DNA from: Christensenella sp. UBA4626
Lineage (GTDB): Bacteria; Bacillota; Clostridia; Christensenellales; UBA1242
DNA length: 24,786 nucleotides
NCBI GenBank assembly: GCA_002406115.1
Contig: DHNC01000018.1
Coordinates: 353-25,138, forward strand
Direction: 5' to 3'
How positions within the stretch are numbered: position 1 is the stretch's first letter; every line of letters starts with the position of its first letter. A model generated the notes under the pieces. The model saw only the letters and a program-made list of their open reading frames with translations. It was not told the origin of the DNA and ran no database searches. A program made the position numbers and the translations under genes. Positions 14,514-22,848 of this stretch are shown here, one piece after another.

Positions 14514-14999
14514 TTAAAATAATTTTGCATTAAATTTTTTATTATTTACAAATTGATAAATGTGATTATCAAAAGCAAAATTGTATTCCGGTAAACAAAT
14601 ATCATTTATATCAACTTGTTTTGTTAAGATTTTAGAATAATTTATAGGTTGACCAAGTTTAATTTTTAAAAATAAAACATCATCATTTACATGGATATGT
14701 TCTTTAAGAAAATTTAAAAACCACGCCAACTGCTCTTTTTCACATGTGTAATAATTATCACTTATATTTGATTTGTCTGAGCTATCGTAGCTTAATGGAA
14801 CACTGCTTCGAATAGAATATACCTTGCGTTGTGGAAATAAGTTCAATGCGATTTCCTGTTCTTGAGGATACAATTTGTCACTAAAAACAATCCCATCATT
14901 TTCAAAAAACACAGTTTGTTTACTTTTCAAAATAAATCTATATAAATAGTCTGTTTTTGTTAAACTTTTGTCAAAAGCAATAAGATAAGAAACACTCAT
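14514..14999 (-). CDS. Hypothetical protein (161 aa), candidate immunity partner of the secreted toxin-like protein
   Basis: This soluble protein of 161 residues has no signal peptide or membrane segment and no family that I recognise. It begins MSVSYLIAFDKSLTKTDYLY and contains CEKEQLAWFLNFLKEHIHV (86-104). It starts 11 nt after the stop of the secreted toxin-like gene, with AAAGGAG 7 nt before its ATG, so the two are probably co-transcribed. A small cytoplasmic protein directly after a toxin is the usual immunity layout. If the toxin acts at the membrane, a soluble immunity protein without membrane helices would be unusual, which weakens the assignment. Confidence 0.7.
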   Translation of the reverse strand: MSVSYLIAFDKSLTKTDYLYRFILKSKQTVFFENDGIVFSDKLYPQEQEIALNLFPQRKVYSIRSSVPLSYDSSDKSNISDNYYTCEKEQLAWFLNFLKEHIHVNDDVLFLKIKLGQPINYSKILTKQVDINDICLPEYNFAFDNHIYQFVNNKKFNAKLF

Positions 15000-15010
15000 T
15001 ATATTCTCCT

Positions 15011-16237
15011 TTAATTAAATTGTGGCAATCCATAAAACGCATGAGAGAGACAGTCTTGATGTCTTTCATCTCTTGTTGATAAATTACCAAGATGATAATG
15101 GTCAAAATATCCATAAGCATGATGTCTTTCCCAAATTGGCGACATATTGTTTCCTGCTTGTTGTGCTATGCTTCTAGCATTGTATTCATAATATGTATAC
15201 ACACTAACAGTCGTATTTGCAGCCATTATTGATATTGCAAAATTCTTATCAATAGCATTTGCACAATAATACATAGCACCATCAGTAGGGTTGGCTAGCA
15301 CCATAAAATATGCATCTTTTGCAAGTGTAGAAACGACTGAAGCAGTAAGTAATGTAGAAGCATAATGGACTCCTTTATAAACAATTTCAAGTATTTTGCC
15401 ATTGTTTTTATCTATAATTTGTTCGATTCCCTCTGCTATAGTTTCAACAATTATTGCACCAGCAGCAACACCTGATACAGTAGCAGCTGCTGCAATTGTG
15501 GAGCTAACTAAAACCGAACCTGCGACGGCTTTGCCTGCAGCAACCAATCCGGCTGTTATTCCGCCAGTAAGTGCAGCTGTACCACCGCCTGTTGATACTG
15601 CCGCAGTTGCAGCAGCTACGAAGGCTGGAGCAGCAACACAAACGGTTACAACAGCAACTACAGCCACAGAAGCAATTATTGCTGCTACAGCATGTTTTTT
15701 AATAAAAGACAATGCTCTTCTGAACCATCCGCAATTATTTATATTCTCATTCAATTCGGACAAGAAAATAACTTCACCGTCAGTTTCAAACGCAATGTCA
15801 ACATCATTTATTTTGTCGTTCCAACAAGCAATTCCTTCAATCTGCTCAAAAATTGAATTTTCATCGTCATCCAAATATACCGTTGAATTTAGATAAACTT
15901 TACCATTTTCACGATCATATTCAATGTCGTAGCAAACTTCTCCTTTAGAATGGCTTGTCGACGACACATTGTTGATTTCACTCAAAAGCTCATCATCAAT
16001 TGTTTGAACAAAATTTAAAGTTGATAATTTTTCATCCGGCATAAATTCAACGCTATCAAATTGTTCAAAAAATGACTCATAGTCTATCTCGTTTGATGAG
16101 ACCTCAATGTTTCGAGTGATTGATTCAACACTTGCTTTGGTTTGATAGTAATTATTTGTGCAATAAACAAAAGCACATGTAACTGCTAAAATCAAAGACA
16201 TAATTGTTAGGCTCAAACTCTTAAAATGTTTTGTCAT
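15011..16237 (-). CDS. Secreted toxin-like protein with Ala/Gly-rich hydrophobic core and His-rich C-terminus
   Basis: The 408-residue protein has an N-terminal signal peptide or anchor (about 8-26) and a polar acidic domain (about 35-165). A long Ala/Gly/Val-rich hydrophobic stretch (about 183-270) could insert into membranes. The compact C-terminal part has ARSIAQQAGNN (354-364), ERHHAYGYFDHYHLG (370-384) and SHAFYGLP (398-405). From memory this C-terminus resembles secreted Firmicutes proteins labelled putative toxins (SAR2788-like), with HYH and HxFxGxP motifs. AGGAGG precedes the ATG. A membrane-anchored protease gene lies upstream and a candidate immunity gene downstream. A bacteriocin or contact toxin is plausible; a structural exported protein is the alternative. 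Confidence 0.72.
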   Translation of the reverse strand: MTKHFKSLSLTIMSLILAVTCAFVYCTNNYYQTKASVESITRNIEVSSNEIDYESFFEQFDSVEFMPDEKLSTLNFVQTIDDELLSEINNVSSTSHSKGEVCYDIEYDRENGKVYLNSTVYLDDDENSIFEQIEGIACWNDKINDVDIAFETDGEVIFLSELNENINNCGWFRRALSFIKKHAVAAIIASVAVVAVVTVCVAAPAFVAAATAAVSTGGGTAALTGGITAGLVAAGKAVAGSVLVSSTIAAAATVSGVAAGAIIVETIAEGIEQIIDKNNGKILEIVYKGVHYASTLLTASVVSTLAKDAYFMVLANPTDGAMYYCANAIDKNFAISIMAANTTVSVYTYYEYNARSIAQQAGNNMSPIWERHHAYGYFDHYHLGNLSTRDERHQDCLSHAFYGLPQFN

Positions 16238-16285
16238 AAATCCTCCTTCTGTTTTTTTGTTGATTTAAAATGCTGACAGGGCAAA

Positions 16286-16996
16286 TTAAATATACTCCAT
16301 TACCACGCCAATTGGTACGCAGTAAGAAATACCGTAAATAATAGAATTTGAGTGATCTTTGAGGCGGAAAGTTGTTATGCCGACAAGTTCACCCTTGCTG
16401 TTGATGAGTGCTCCACCGCTGTTGCCGTCCGAAATTGTCAAATCGCATTGAATAACGTTGCGTGTTATGCCGTTATAACTGACATTTACGTGAGGAATTG
16501 CAACAATACCAGCGGTCAGAGATAAGCCATAATTGCTCATATTGCCAAAAGCATACACGGTGTCGCCAACACTGAGTTTGCTATCGTCGCCAATTTTGAT
16601 TGGTTTGAGTGTGCGGTGGATGTTTTTCATTTTAAGCACTGCGATATCCAAATCCAAATCGTATTTAATGATTTCAACATCTCGATAATCTTCCTCGTCA
16701 ATAAATCTTATTGAAATTGACTCAAAAACATAGTTTTCGCCAGCTTTTTTGTAAGAAATTACGTGAGCGTTGGTGACAATCGTGCCGTTTTTGTCAATAA
16801 TTTCACCAGTCCCATAACTTGTCCCATATGAAGCGGTTTCTGCTTTAAGTTCAACAACGCTTTCTTTGCAGATATTAAAAATGCCACTAGCTGTTTTGGG
16901 CTTAGTGGCTAAAAAATATATGTTTAAACTTAAACTAACAACACTTATAATTGAGACAAGTACAAAGAGCGTAACAAAAGTGATTTTCTTTTTCAT
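16286..16996 (-). CDS. Membrane-anchored trypsin-like serine protease (HtrA/DegP-type, no PDZ domain)
   Basis: One N-terminal hydrophobic helix (about 5-30) anchors the protein outside the cytoplasm. The chymotrypsin-fold domain has the triad His78 (TNAHV), Asp117 (LDLDIAVLK) and Ser193 (SDGNSGGAL). The order and motifs fit the S1C/HtrA group, but at 236 residues there is no PDZ domain, unlike most HtrA proteins, so substrate choice and oligomer control must differ. GAGG lies about 6 nt before the ATG, and a well-formed promoter is at 17051-17079. The next gene downstream, 48 bp away with no terminator, encodes the secreted toxin-like protein, which the protease might process or clear. Confidence 0.88.
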   Translation of the reverse strand: MKKKITFVTLFVLVSIISVVSLSLNIYFLATKPKTASGIFNICKESVVELKAETASYGTSYGTGEIIDKNGTIVTNAHVISYKKAGENYVFESISIRFIDEEDYRDVEIIKYDLDLDIAVLKMKNIHRTLKPIKIGDDSKLSVGDTVYAFGNMSNYGLSLTAGIVAIPHVNVSYNGITRNVIQCDLTISDGNSGGALINSKGELVGITTFRLKDHSNSIIYGISYCVPIGVVMEYI

Positions 16997-17050
16997 ACAA
17001 CCTCGTTTTCCATTTATACTTTGTAAGGATAAAATACCCCAATTGGCACT

Positions 17051-17079
17051 AATTTACCATATTTTGGAAAACAAGTCAA
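17051..17079 (-). promoter_or_regulatory. Promoter of the protease/toxin-like operon
   Basis: TTGACT (complement of 17074-17079) and TAAATT (complement of 17051-17056) are 17 bp apart, and a TGG extended -10 element precedes the -10. The leader is about 50 nt. It probably drives the protease gene and, with no terminator seen, the two following genes to 14514. Confidence 0.65.
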
Positions 17080-17085
17080 TAATTT

Positions 17086-18267
17086 TTAACTCTCTGGCCA
17101 GGTGCGGTTGGCTATGAACCAGTCGGTGTCTTTGAGTTTTGTCGAATTATTGCTGAATGCAAGGCTCACTTCGGCCTTTGTTATGACAGAAATAACCATG
17201 ATGTTGCCGTTCATTGAAGTAAACTCGTTGTTGTCATAATCAATGCACAAAGTTGTCACATACACGTTTGTTGTGTAACGTGAAATGCGGTTTACAAAGT
17301 CCTGTGTTGGGAATTGATTTGCGTTGGTTTTTGTATACTCCTTGCTGCCTGCACAACAGCAGATGCAAACAAGTTTTGGTTGAATGGCTTTTAAAAGATT
17401 TTCGTTTGAACTGGTCTTGCTGCCATGGTGTCCAGCCTTGTACAAATCCACATAAAGATTGCCGTTGTCAAAGCCGTCTTTTAACACTTTATTGTTTTCA
17501 ACAAGCATATCCTCGCCCTCTTTTTCAAGGTCGCCAGTGAACAAAAACTTTTTGTTGTTGTGGCTGAAAAGTGTGCAGACAGAATAGTCATTTTCGGTTG
17601 TTGCTTTGTGGTCGTAATAGTAGTTGTAAAGCATTTCAAATTTAAATTCGCTGCCGGTGGTGGAGCCGTCGTCAATCACAAATTCATAATTGTTGCCCTT
17701 TGTTGAAAGTTGCGCTGGATAATAATGCGCACCGTCATTGTCAATTTCGTTTGTGCGTTTGGTTACATAGTTTTGATAGGTGTTGCCTGTTTGGTTTGTG
17801 CCTGTGCCAAAGTCGATAATATTTTTGCATTGATACAAATCAAAAATACCTTTTGTTTTGCCGCTGGTTGCAAAGCCGGCATAGTGGTCGAGATGAGCGT
17901 GAGTGACAATGACGTACTCAATTATCCCGTCCGTGATGTATTTGTTAAGATAGTTGGTGACGGTTGGAACGCTGCTTGCTTTTGAGCCGCAGTCAATCAA
18001 AATGTCCACATCGCCATATTTTATGTAAGTACAATCGCCCGTGTATTTGTTGCCAAGTTCCAAAAAGTGAATGGACAACTCGCCAACCTCGCCCGTCAAT
18101 TGACCGTTTGTAAGCGCCGCATCGTTGTGAGAATAATACACCTCTTCGCTTGCGTTTAAAGTTTCAGTGTCCGGGATTGTTACATATGTAAATCCAAAAG
18201 CACCGCCAATCAGACCGATTAAAAGTGCAAAAATGCTTAAAAATACGCTTAAAGTTTTCTTTTTCAT
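17086..18267 (-). CDS. Exported metallo-beta-lactamase-fold hydrolase (ComEC C-terminal-like)
   Basis: The 393-residue protein begins with a hydrophobic export signal or anchor (about 5-28). The MBL fold follows: ILIDCGS (89-95), the metal motif THAHLDH (122-128) with His123, His125, Asp127 and His128, FLFTGDLE (241-248) with Asp246, and KAGHHGS (277-283). This is the pattern of ComEC/Rec2-type extracellular MBL domains, which are thought to degrade the non-transported DNA strand; free-standing secreted forms are known but poorly characterised, and phosphodiesters are the likely substrates. The C-terminal 50 residues match nothing I know. The ribosome site GGAGGTG overlaps the end of the preceding gene, which stops 3 nt before this ATG, so they are coupled. 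Confidence 0.88.
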   Translation of the reverse strand: MKKKTLSVFLSIFALLIGLIGGAFGFTYVTIPDTETLNASEEVYYSHNDAALTNGQLTGEVGELSIHFLELGNKYTGDCTYIKYGDVDILIDCGSKASSVPTVTNYLNKYITDGIIEYVIVTHAHLDHYAGFATSGKTKGIFDLYQCKNIIDFGTGTNQTGNTYQNYVTKRTNEIDNDGAHYYPAQLSTKGNNYEFVIDDGSTTGSEFKFEMLYNYYYDHKATTENDYSVCTLFSHNNKKFLFTGDLEKEGEDMLVENNKVLKDGFDNGNLYVDLYKAGHHGSKTSSNENLLKAIQPKLVCICCCAGSKEYTKTNANQFPTQDFVNRISRYTTNVYVTTLCIDYDNNEFTSMNGNIMVISVITKAEVSLAFSNNSTKLKDTDWFIANRTWPES

Positions 18268-18270
18268 ATT

Positions 18271-18798
18271 CTACACCTCCGTGTCTGGGATTGTTTCGCT
18301 TGGTTCGCTTGGCTCAACAAATGATATCAGACGGATTTTTTCCACCTTAAATAGTTTGCCGTATTTGAAACAATCGGATTTATATTTTATATAAAAAGTG
18401 CCTTCTTCTGGCGATGTCAAACTGCCGTCAACATTTTTTGTAAGGTTTGTTTCGATGCTTACGCTATCTTTTTCATCCTTGCCAAATGCAATGATTTTAA
18501 CACCTTGATCCACATAATTTGTGCCAATTTCGATTGAAATTTCGTCCATGCCGACGATTTCAAAACAGTCGTTTTTGCAAATCATTTTGGTTGCAAACCA
18601 ACCAGCACCTGCACCAATAATTAAAAATAAAAGTGCAAAAACAAGTGCGGAAAAACCAACCTTTTTTATAGATTTTTCCACTTTCTTTTGCGTGCGCTTA
18701 GTTGGTTTGCGTTTTGAATTTGTTGTGACTTGTTCATCAAAGTTTATGTTAAGTTTTGCCTTTGATGAGGTTTTGCTTGCCGTCTTTTTTGTTGCCAT
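18271..18798 (-). CDS. Membrane protein with extracytoplasmic DUF5011-like Ig domain
   Basis: The start ATG 18796-18798 has AAGGGGA upstream; a longer frame to 18978 runs through a hairpin and the promoter. The 175-residue protein has a Lys/Thr-rich cytoplasmic arm (1-48), one membrane helix (about 49-71), then an outer domain with ISIEIGTNYVDQGVKI (86-101) and a later GTFYIKYKS, which follow the DUF5011 Ig-like pattern. It ends in a Pro/Ser/Glu tail. Such domains usually act as spacers or binding modules at the surface. It is coupled to the exported MBL gene and may anchor or assist it; that is inference. Confidence 0.75.
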   Translation of the reverse strand: MATKKTASKTSSKAKLNINFDEQVTTNSKRKPTKRTQKKVEKSIKKVGFSALVFALLFLIIGAGAGWFATKMICKNDCFEIVGMDEISIEIGTNYVDQGVKIIAFGKDEKDSVSIETNLTKNVDGSLTSPEEGTFYIKYKSDCFKYGKLFKVEKIRLISFVEPSEPSETIPDTEV

Positions 18799-18816
18799 TT
18801 TGTCCCCTTTTTTATG

Positions 18817-18845
18817 ATTATATTGTAGCAACAAATGCATAAAAA
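18817..18845 (-). promoter_or_regulatory. Weak promoter for the DUF5011-like/MBL pair
   Basis: A consensus -10 TATAAT (complement of 18817-18822) lies about 20 bp before the ATG at 18798. The -35 position reads TTTTTA within a T-run, so the match is poor. The ribosome site AAGGGGA would be very near the transcript start. Confidence 0.4.
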
Positions 18846-18936
18846 AAGAAATGAATTTAAGCAAGTTTTTCAAAACAAATTTGGTTTTTTTAGGTTTTAA
18901 AATTAAACAACTTTTAAAAAATTCATTCCTTTTTTG
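18841..18936 (-). terminator. Large terminator-like hairpin after gltX
   Basis: AAAAAAGGAATGAATTT (minus strand, complement of 18919-18935) is matched by AAATTCATTTCTTTTTT further on (complement of about 18842-18858) with one mismatch. The 60-base loop is AT-rich with small internal pairings. A T-run follows on the minus strand, so it probably ends the gltX transcript. The long loop makes it less certain than a standard terminator. Confidence 0.45.
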
Positions 18937-18981
18937 CGATATAAATAACAAAATTATATAACACGTGGATAAAAACAATTA

Positions 18982-20652
18982 CTAAAAAGTTTTTGCCACT
19001 GCTTCAATCAAATTTTGCAAACGATTTTTGCATTCTTTTACGCCCAAAATCTTCATAATTGAATAAAGTTCAGGGCTATTTTCCTGCCCAGTGATTGCAA
19101 TGCGGACAAATTTTGCACAATCGCTAACACTGCCAGCATAAGCCTCTGGATTTTGTTTGTAAACCTTGTTGTCAGCAAAAAGATGTTTGAGTGCAATTTG
19201 TTTTAAATCATCAAACCAAGCCTGATTGCTTTCCAGTTCAGTATAATTTGCACAATATTCCTTCAAGAATTCCACCAAATTGCCACGTTTAACCTCGCCA
19301 AAGTTCAAATTTGCAAAATCTGGCTTAAAAGACGGCAAAACATAATTATACTTTTCCACAATTTCACTGTAATATGTTATATCCTTTCGAGGGCGATCTC
19401 CACCACGTCCGATTGACAAAACCGCCATTAAAGCAGGCTTGTTATCCTTAATTGTTTTGTAATCGTTTTCATTCCACTCTTTTGCCCAATTGAGTGCATT
19501 TTCGTAAACCTGTTCAGCCGTCATGCGAGAGATGATTGTTTTGGAAATATCATCAATTTTTGCAAAGTCAAACATAGGATTTGTTACGCCAATTTTGCTT
19601 AGACTGAATGGAAAATCTGTGTATGGCAAAGTTGGGTTTTGCTTGCGCCACAACTCAAAATCGCTGTTGAGCAAGTTTATCAAATACTCAATCACTGCGT
19701 CGGTTGGGTAGCCTTTTTTTAGGAAGAAACGGACATCTGCAAATGAGTCTTTACGCTTGCTTATTTTGCGCTTATTGCCGTTTTCGTCCAGCACGCAAAT
19801 GTTTGGAGTGTGTGCATATTTAAATGGTTTAAGACCAAACTTTTTGGTTATTTCCAAATGAACCGGCAAAGACTGATACCATTCCTGCCCACGAATGACG
19901 GTTGTTGTGCCCATCAAAGTGTCGTCCACAACGTGCGCAAAAGCATAAACCGGAATGCCGTTTGATTTGATAAGCACATCATCTTTGGCATTTTCTCTAA
20001 CCTCTTTTTTGCCTTTGATGCGGTCGTTAAATTCATGTGTTTTGTTTGCGTCGCCAGTGGAAAGCAATCTCAAAGCGAAAGGTTTGCCCTCTTTCAAATT
20101 TTGTTTGATTTCAGCCAAACTTAAATTTCTGCATGGGTCTTTAACTTCCAAATCCGAGTTTTCTTCCAACTCTTCTTCACGCTTTTTTAAAATCTCCGCT
20201 TTGTCTGCCGCTGCCCCGCAAAAACAAGGGAAAGCCCCGCCACGTTTTACAAGCTCGTGAGCAAAGGCACGATAAATTTCCAGCCTTTTTGATTGAACAT
20301 AAGGTCCATACTCGCCTATTTCTTCCAAATTGTCTCCACGATAGCCTTCGTCCGCAACAAGCCCAAATTTGTTGAGCATATCATAAGCGATTTGCCCTGC
20401 GTTTTGAACTTCACGTTTGTTGTCTGTATCCTCCAAACGCAAATAGAAAACACCATTTGTTGCCCTTGCCAAAGATGAATGAACCACCGCTTGATAAAGT
20501 TGACCGATGTGCAAATATCCTGTTGGACTTGGTGCCAAACGGGTCACTTCGCCAGCGACGTTGCGTGGCTTGTATTTATTAAAGTAAAAAGTTGTATCCA
20601 AAGCATCCGGATACAACAAATCTGCCAACTCGGCATATTCTTGTTGTGTCAT
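18982..20652 (-). CDS. gltX: Glutamyl-tRNA synthetase
   Basis: This class I synthetase charges tRNA-Glu. The signature LAPSPTGYLHIGQ is at 39-51 and the second signature KISKR is at 296-300. LRLEDTDNKR (71-80) and DDTLMGTTTVIRGQEW (243-258) are typical GluRS stretches. At 556 residues it is longer than the common bacterial form of about 480-500, with about 30 residues before the first strand and extra sequence around 145-190. The ATG at 20650-20652 has GGGAG 8 nt upstream and comes one base after the stop of the lipoprotein gene, so the genes are coupled. A longer in-frame start at 20667 overlaps that gene and is less likely. Confidence 0.95.
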   Translation of the reverse strand: MTQQEYAELADLLYPDALDTTFYFNKYKPRNVAGEVTRLAPSPTGYLHIGQLYQAVVHSSLARATNGVFYLRLEDTDNKREVQNAGQIAYDMLNKFGLVADEGYRGDNLEEIGEYGPYVQSKRLEIYRAFAHELVKRGGAFPCFCGAAADKAEILKKREEELEENSDLEVKDPCRNLSLAEIKQNLKEGKPFALRLLSTGDANKTHEFNDRIKGKKEVRENAKDDVLIKSNGIPVYAFAHVVDDTLMGTTTVIRGQEWYQSLPVHLEITKKFGLKPFKYAHTPNICVLDENGNKRKISKRKDSFADVRFFLKKGYPTDAVIEYLINLLNSDFELWRKQNPTLPYTDFPFSLSKIGVTNPMFDFAKIDDISKTIISRMTAEQVYENALNWAKEWNENDYKTIKDNKPALMAVLSIGRGGDRPRKDITYYSEIVEKYNYVLPSFKPDFANLNFGEVKRGNLVEFLKEYCANYTELESNQAWFDDLKQIALKHLFADNKVYKQNPEAYAGSVSDCAKFVRIAITGQENSPELYSIMKILGVKECKNRLQNLIEAVAKTF

Positions 20653-20653
20653 T

Positions 20654-21784
20654 TTAAACTCCCGCATTATTGATTAAATCAATGATATTTTTTAAAATTT
20701 TGTTGTATTCTGCAACAATGTAGTTATGGTTTTCAATCATTTGCACGCAGATTTTTTCATAATCTGTTGCGTTAGGGTCTGACTTCTTGTCCATATATAC
20801 AACATCGTTAAGTGCAATTTGATAAATCCTCAAATCATTGTCCATAATTTGTTGTGCATTTGACATGGCAATGCTTTTTTCGTAAAATTCGGATTTCAAA
20901 TCTGCGTCCTGATTTATAACCTGCATTTTGGTGGTTAAATTGTTTTCAAATTCACTATTCAAACTGATTTGAGAAACTGAATTTAAATAATCATTAAAAT
21001 TGCTGTCTGGTTTAACAAAACCTGATGAGGTTTTTGTTGCAAAAACAGTTGTCAATGCATCGCCCCTAACATAAGTGTTAAAATAAGCCCTTGTCAAATT
21101 CAAAATTTGATAGTCCACTTTGCTTTTGAGGTTTAAAACTGCCAAATTTGCATCGAATGCTTTCAAACTGATTTGGGAATAATCCACAGATGCCGAACTC
21201 AACACCTTTTCAAAATAGATTTTTGCAAGGTCGTAACTGAAATTTAATGCAGCCGAGATTGTCACATCATATTGGTCAAACAATGATATATATTTTTCAG
21301 AGCAGATGATTGAGTTGTAATTTTTATCAGTGGAATATGCAACCCTAACACGCTCGGACAAAGTTTTGATGTGGTCATCCAAATTTTTGATTTCGGATTT
21401 TAACGCTGACAAATCTTGGTCAAGTTGCTCTTTTGTTTGTTTATCCACTTTTATCGTTTGCTTTGAACATATATCCATATATTTATAAGCAAAACTCATG
21501 GAATTTTGGAACAAAGGATTGTAAAAATCAATCAAACGGGTGTAAGGTTCGGTGGAATTTACCACTTGTTCAAAGAAACTTATATCGTTGTATTTGTATG
21601 CTGCATAACTGATTTCAATTTCACCGCCCGAGATAGCAACTGCCGTGCAATTGGTGGCAACATTTTCATAAGAAGATTTAAGGTTGGATAAATTGTATTC
21701 GTCTTTTTTGCCGCACGCAGAAAAACTTAGGACACCGCAAAGTGTCACCACACACACCAACAATCCAATCCAAATTTTTTTCAT
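20654..21784 (-). CDS. Lipoprotein of unknown function
   Basis: The start MKKIWIGLLV gives a lipoprotein signal peptide with lipobox LSFSAC, so Cys24 would be lipidated and the protein held on the outer face of the membrane. A longer frame to 21823 overlaps the preceding gene. The mature part, about 350 residues, is mostly helical with probable coiled-coil stretches around QLDQDLSALKSEIKNLDDHI. No domain was recognised. GGAGC lies about 9 nt before the ATG and the preceding gene stops 5 nt upstream, so translation is coupled. With the gene before it, it may form an envelope pair transcribed with gltX. Confidence 0.82.
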   Translation of the reverse strand: MKKIWIGLLVCVVTLCGVLSFSACGKKDEYNLSNLKSSYENVATNCTAVAISGGEIEISYAAYKYNDISFFEQVVNSTEPYTRLIDFYNPLFQNSMSFAYKYMDICSKQTIKVDKQTKEQLDQDLSALKSEIKNLDDHIKTLSERVRVAYSTDKNYNSIICSEKYISLFDQYDVTISAALNFSYDLAKIYFEKVLSSASVDYSQISLKAFDANLAVLNLKSKVDYQILNLTRAYFNTYVRGDALTTVFATKTSSGFVKPDSNFNDYLNSVSQISLNSEFENNLTTKMQVINQDADLKSEFYEKSIAMSNAQQIMDNDLRIYQIALNDVVYMDKKSDPNATDYEKICVQMIENHNYIVAEYNKILKNIIDLINNAGV

Positions 21785-21789
21785 TTTTT

Positions 21790-22614
21790 TTACGCTCCAA
21801 GCAAACTGATTAAATAATAGCAAGCGACCAGTTCAGCGCTGTCAGAATTTGCCGAGGCAACTGCCATATTTGCTTTTAAATTTTTTGCAAACGAAATTTT
21901 GTCGCATTCATTATATGATTTTATAAACTTGTTGCTTTGACTTGAAAAGTTTTCCGCCGTGCCATTAAATTGAAGATATCCGTTGACAAGGCTAAAATGG
22001 CTTTGCATATAACTTAAATTTTGAAAATTGCCAGCGGCAAGTTTGTCCGGAGTTAAACTGTCGGCAATGACATTTGTGTAAACATCAATCACGGAAAATT
22101 TTGCGTCGACATCCTTTGTTGAGATGTTTGCAAGCACATTGTCCTTAACAGTTAAAACAAAAGCAGAATAATCAATCAAATATTGTGCAAATTGATTGTA
22201 AAGGCTGTCCGCCCCTTTGATTTTGTTAAATTCTGCGTTTGCGCATTTGATGTTGTATTCCTTAATCATGGTTTGCAAAGTGTTGGTTTCAGCATTGAGG
22301 GTGGAAATTTTGTTTGCCAAAAGATTTTCCGTGCTGGCGTTGCGATGATCTAACAAATACACATTCAAACTTAAAACACAATCCTGCATATCATCAAAAC
22401 TATCCAAAAGCAAGTTAAACCTATCCCCGCCAGTAGATGAAATTTTTTGCATATTGATTGTCAGTTCCTTTTGACCAATCCCCATAGAAAAGCTGTTGAT
22501 TGTATCAAATACTGCCTCGGTTTTTGTCATATTTTGAAAAAACAAATACCCAGTACCACCAGCCACTGCGATGCAAAGTATGATAATGAATATTGTTTTT
22601 AAAACTTTTTTCAT
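21790..22614 (-). CDS. Membrane-anchored helical protein of unknown function, leaderless mRNA likely
   Basis: The 274-residue protein starts MKKVLKTIFIIIL and has one N-terminal membrane helix (about 5-25), then an extracytoplasmic, mostly helical domain with many Asn, Ser and Leu. It resembles its downstream lipoprotein neighbour in style and length, and the two may work together. The chosen ATG (22612-22614) lies 6 nt after a consensus -10 box, so the mRNA should start at or within a base of the ATG; there is no ribosome site. Longer in-frame starts up to 22671 would lie upstream of the transcript start and are rejected. No family recognised. Confidence 0.78.
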   Translation of the reverse strand: MKKVLKTIFIIILCIAVAGGTGYLFFQNMTKTEAVFDTINSFSMGIGQKELTINMQKISSTGGDRFNLLLDSFDDMQDCVLSLNVYLLDHRNASTENLLANKISTLNAETNTLQTMIKEYNIKCANAEFNKIKGADSLYNQFAQYLIDYSAFVLTVKDNVLANISTKDVDAKFSVIDVYTNVIADSLTPDKLAAGNFQNLSYMQSHFSLVNGYLQFNGTAENFSSQSNKFIKSYNECDKISFAKNLKANMAVASANSDSAELVACYYLISLLGA

Positions 22615-22620
22615 GCTTTC

Positions 22621-22649
22621 ATTATATAATTTATCGCTAGCCATGTCAA
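22621..22649 (-). promoter_or_regulatory. Consensus promoter with no leader (22614 gene, lipoprotein, gltX)
   Basis: TTGACA (complement of 22644-22649) and TATAAT (complement of 22621-22626) match sigma-A consensus perfectly at 17 bp. Only GAAAGC separates the -10 from ATG 22614, so transcription should begin at the start codon. It probably serves three coupled genes down to gltX. Confidence 0.85.
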
Positions 22650-22807
22650 TGAAATAGTTTGCTTTTATCAAAATGATAAAATTGAATATGTTTTAGTTTT
22701 GGCGTGAAAAATGAGCATAAAAACATGTTACTTTGATTTTAGATTGCCAGCAAAAACTTTTATCATCAAAAATCCAATTTATTTAAATGCACTTTGATGC
22801 TAATCAC

Positions 22808-22843
22808 AAAAAAAGCGAACCCAAATTTGGATTCACTTTTTTT
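22808..22843 (-). terminator. Rho-independent terminator (minus strand)
   Basis: A run of seven A plus G and CCC on one side (22808-22822) pairs with GGATTCAC plus a T-run on the other (22829-22843). The two mismatches on the plus strand become G-U pairs in minus-strand RNA, so it is best read as the terminator of the 22849-23166 gene. Confidence 0.8.
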
Positions 22844-22848
22844 ATTTG

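Noticed and set aside
15396..15896. 166-residue plus-strand open frame rich in Ala, Thr and Pro, antisense to the secreted toxin-like gene
   Set aside because: It mirrors the Ala/Gly-rich coding region opposite, has no ribosome site and runs against the operon; the minus-strand gene has a signal peptide, AGGAGG and coupled neighbours.
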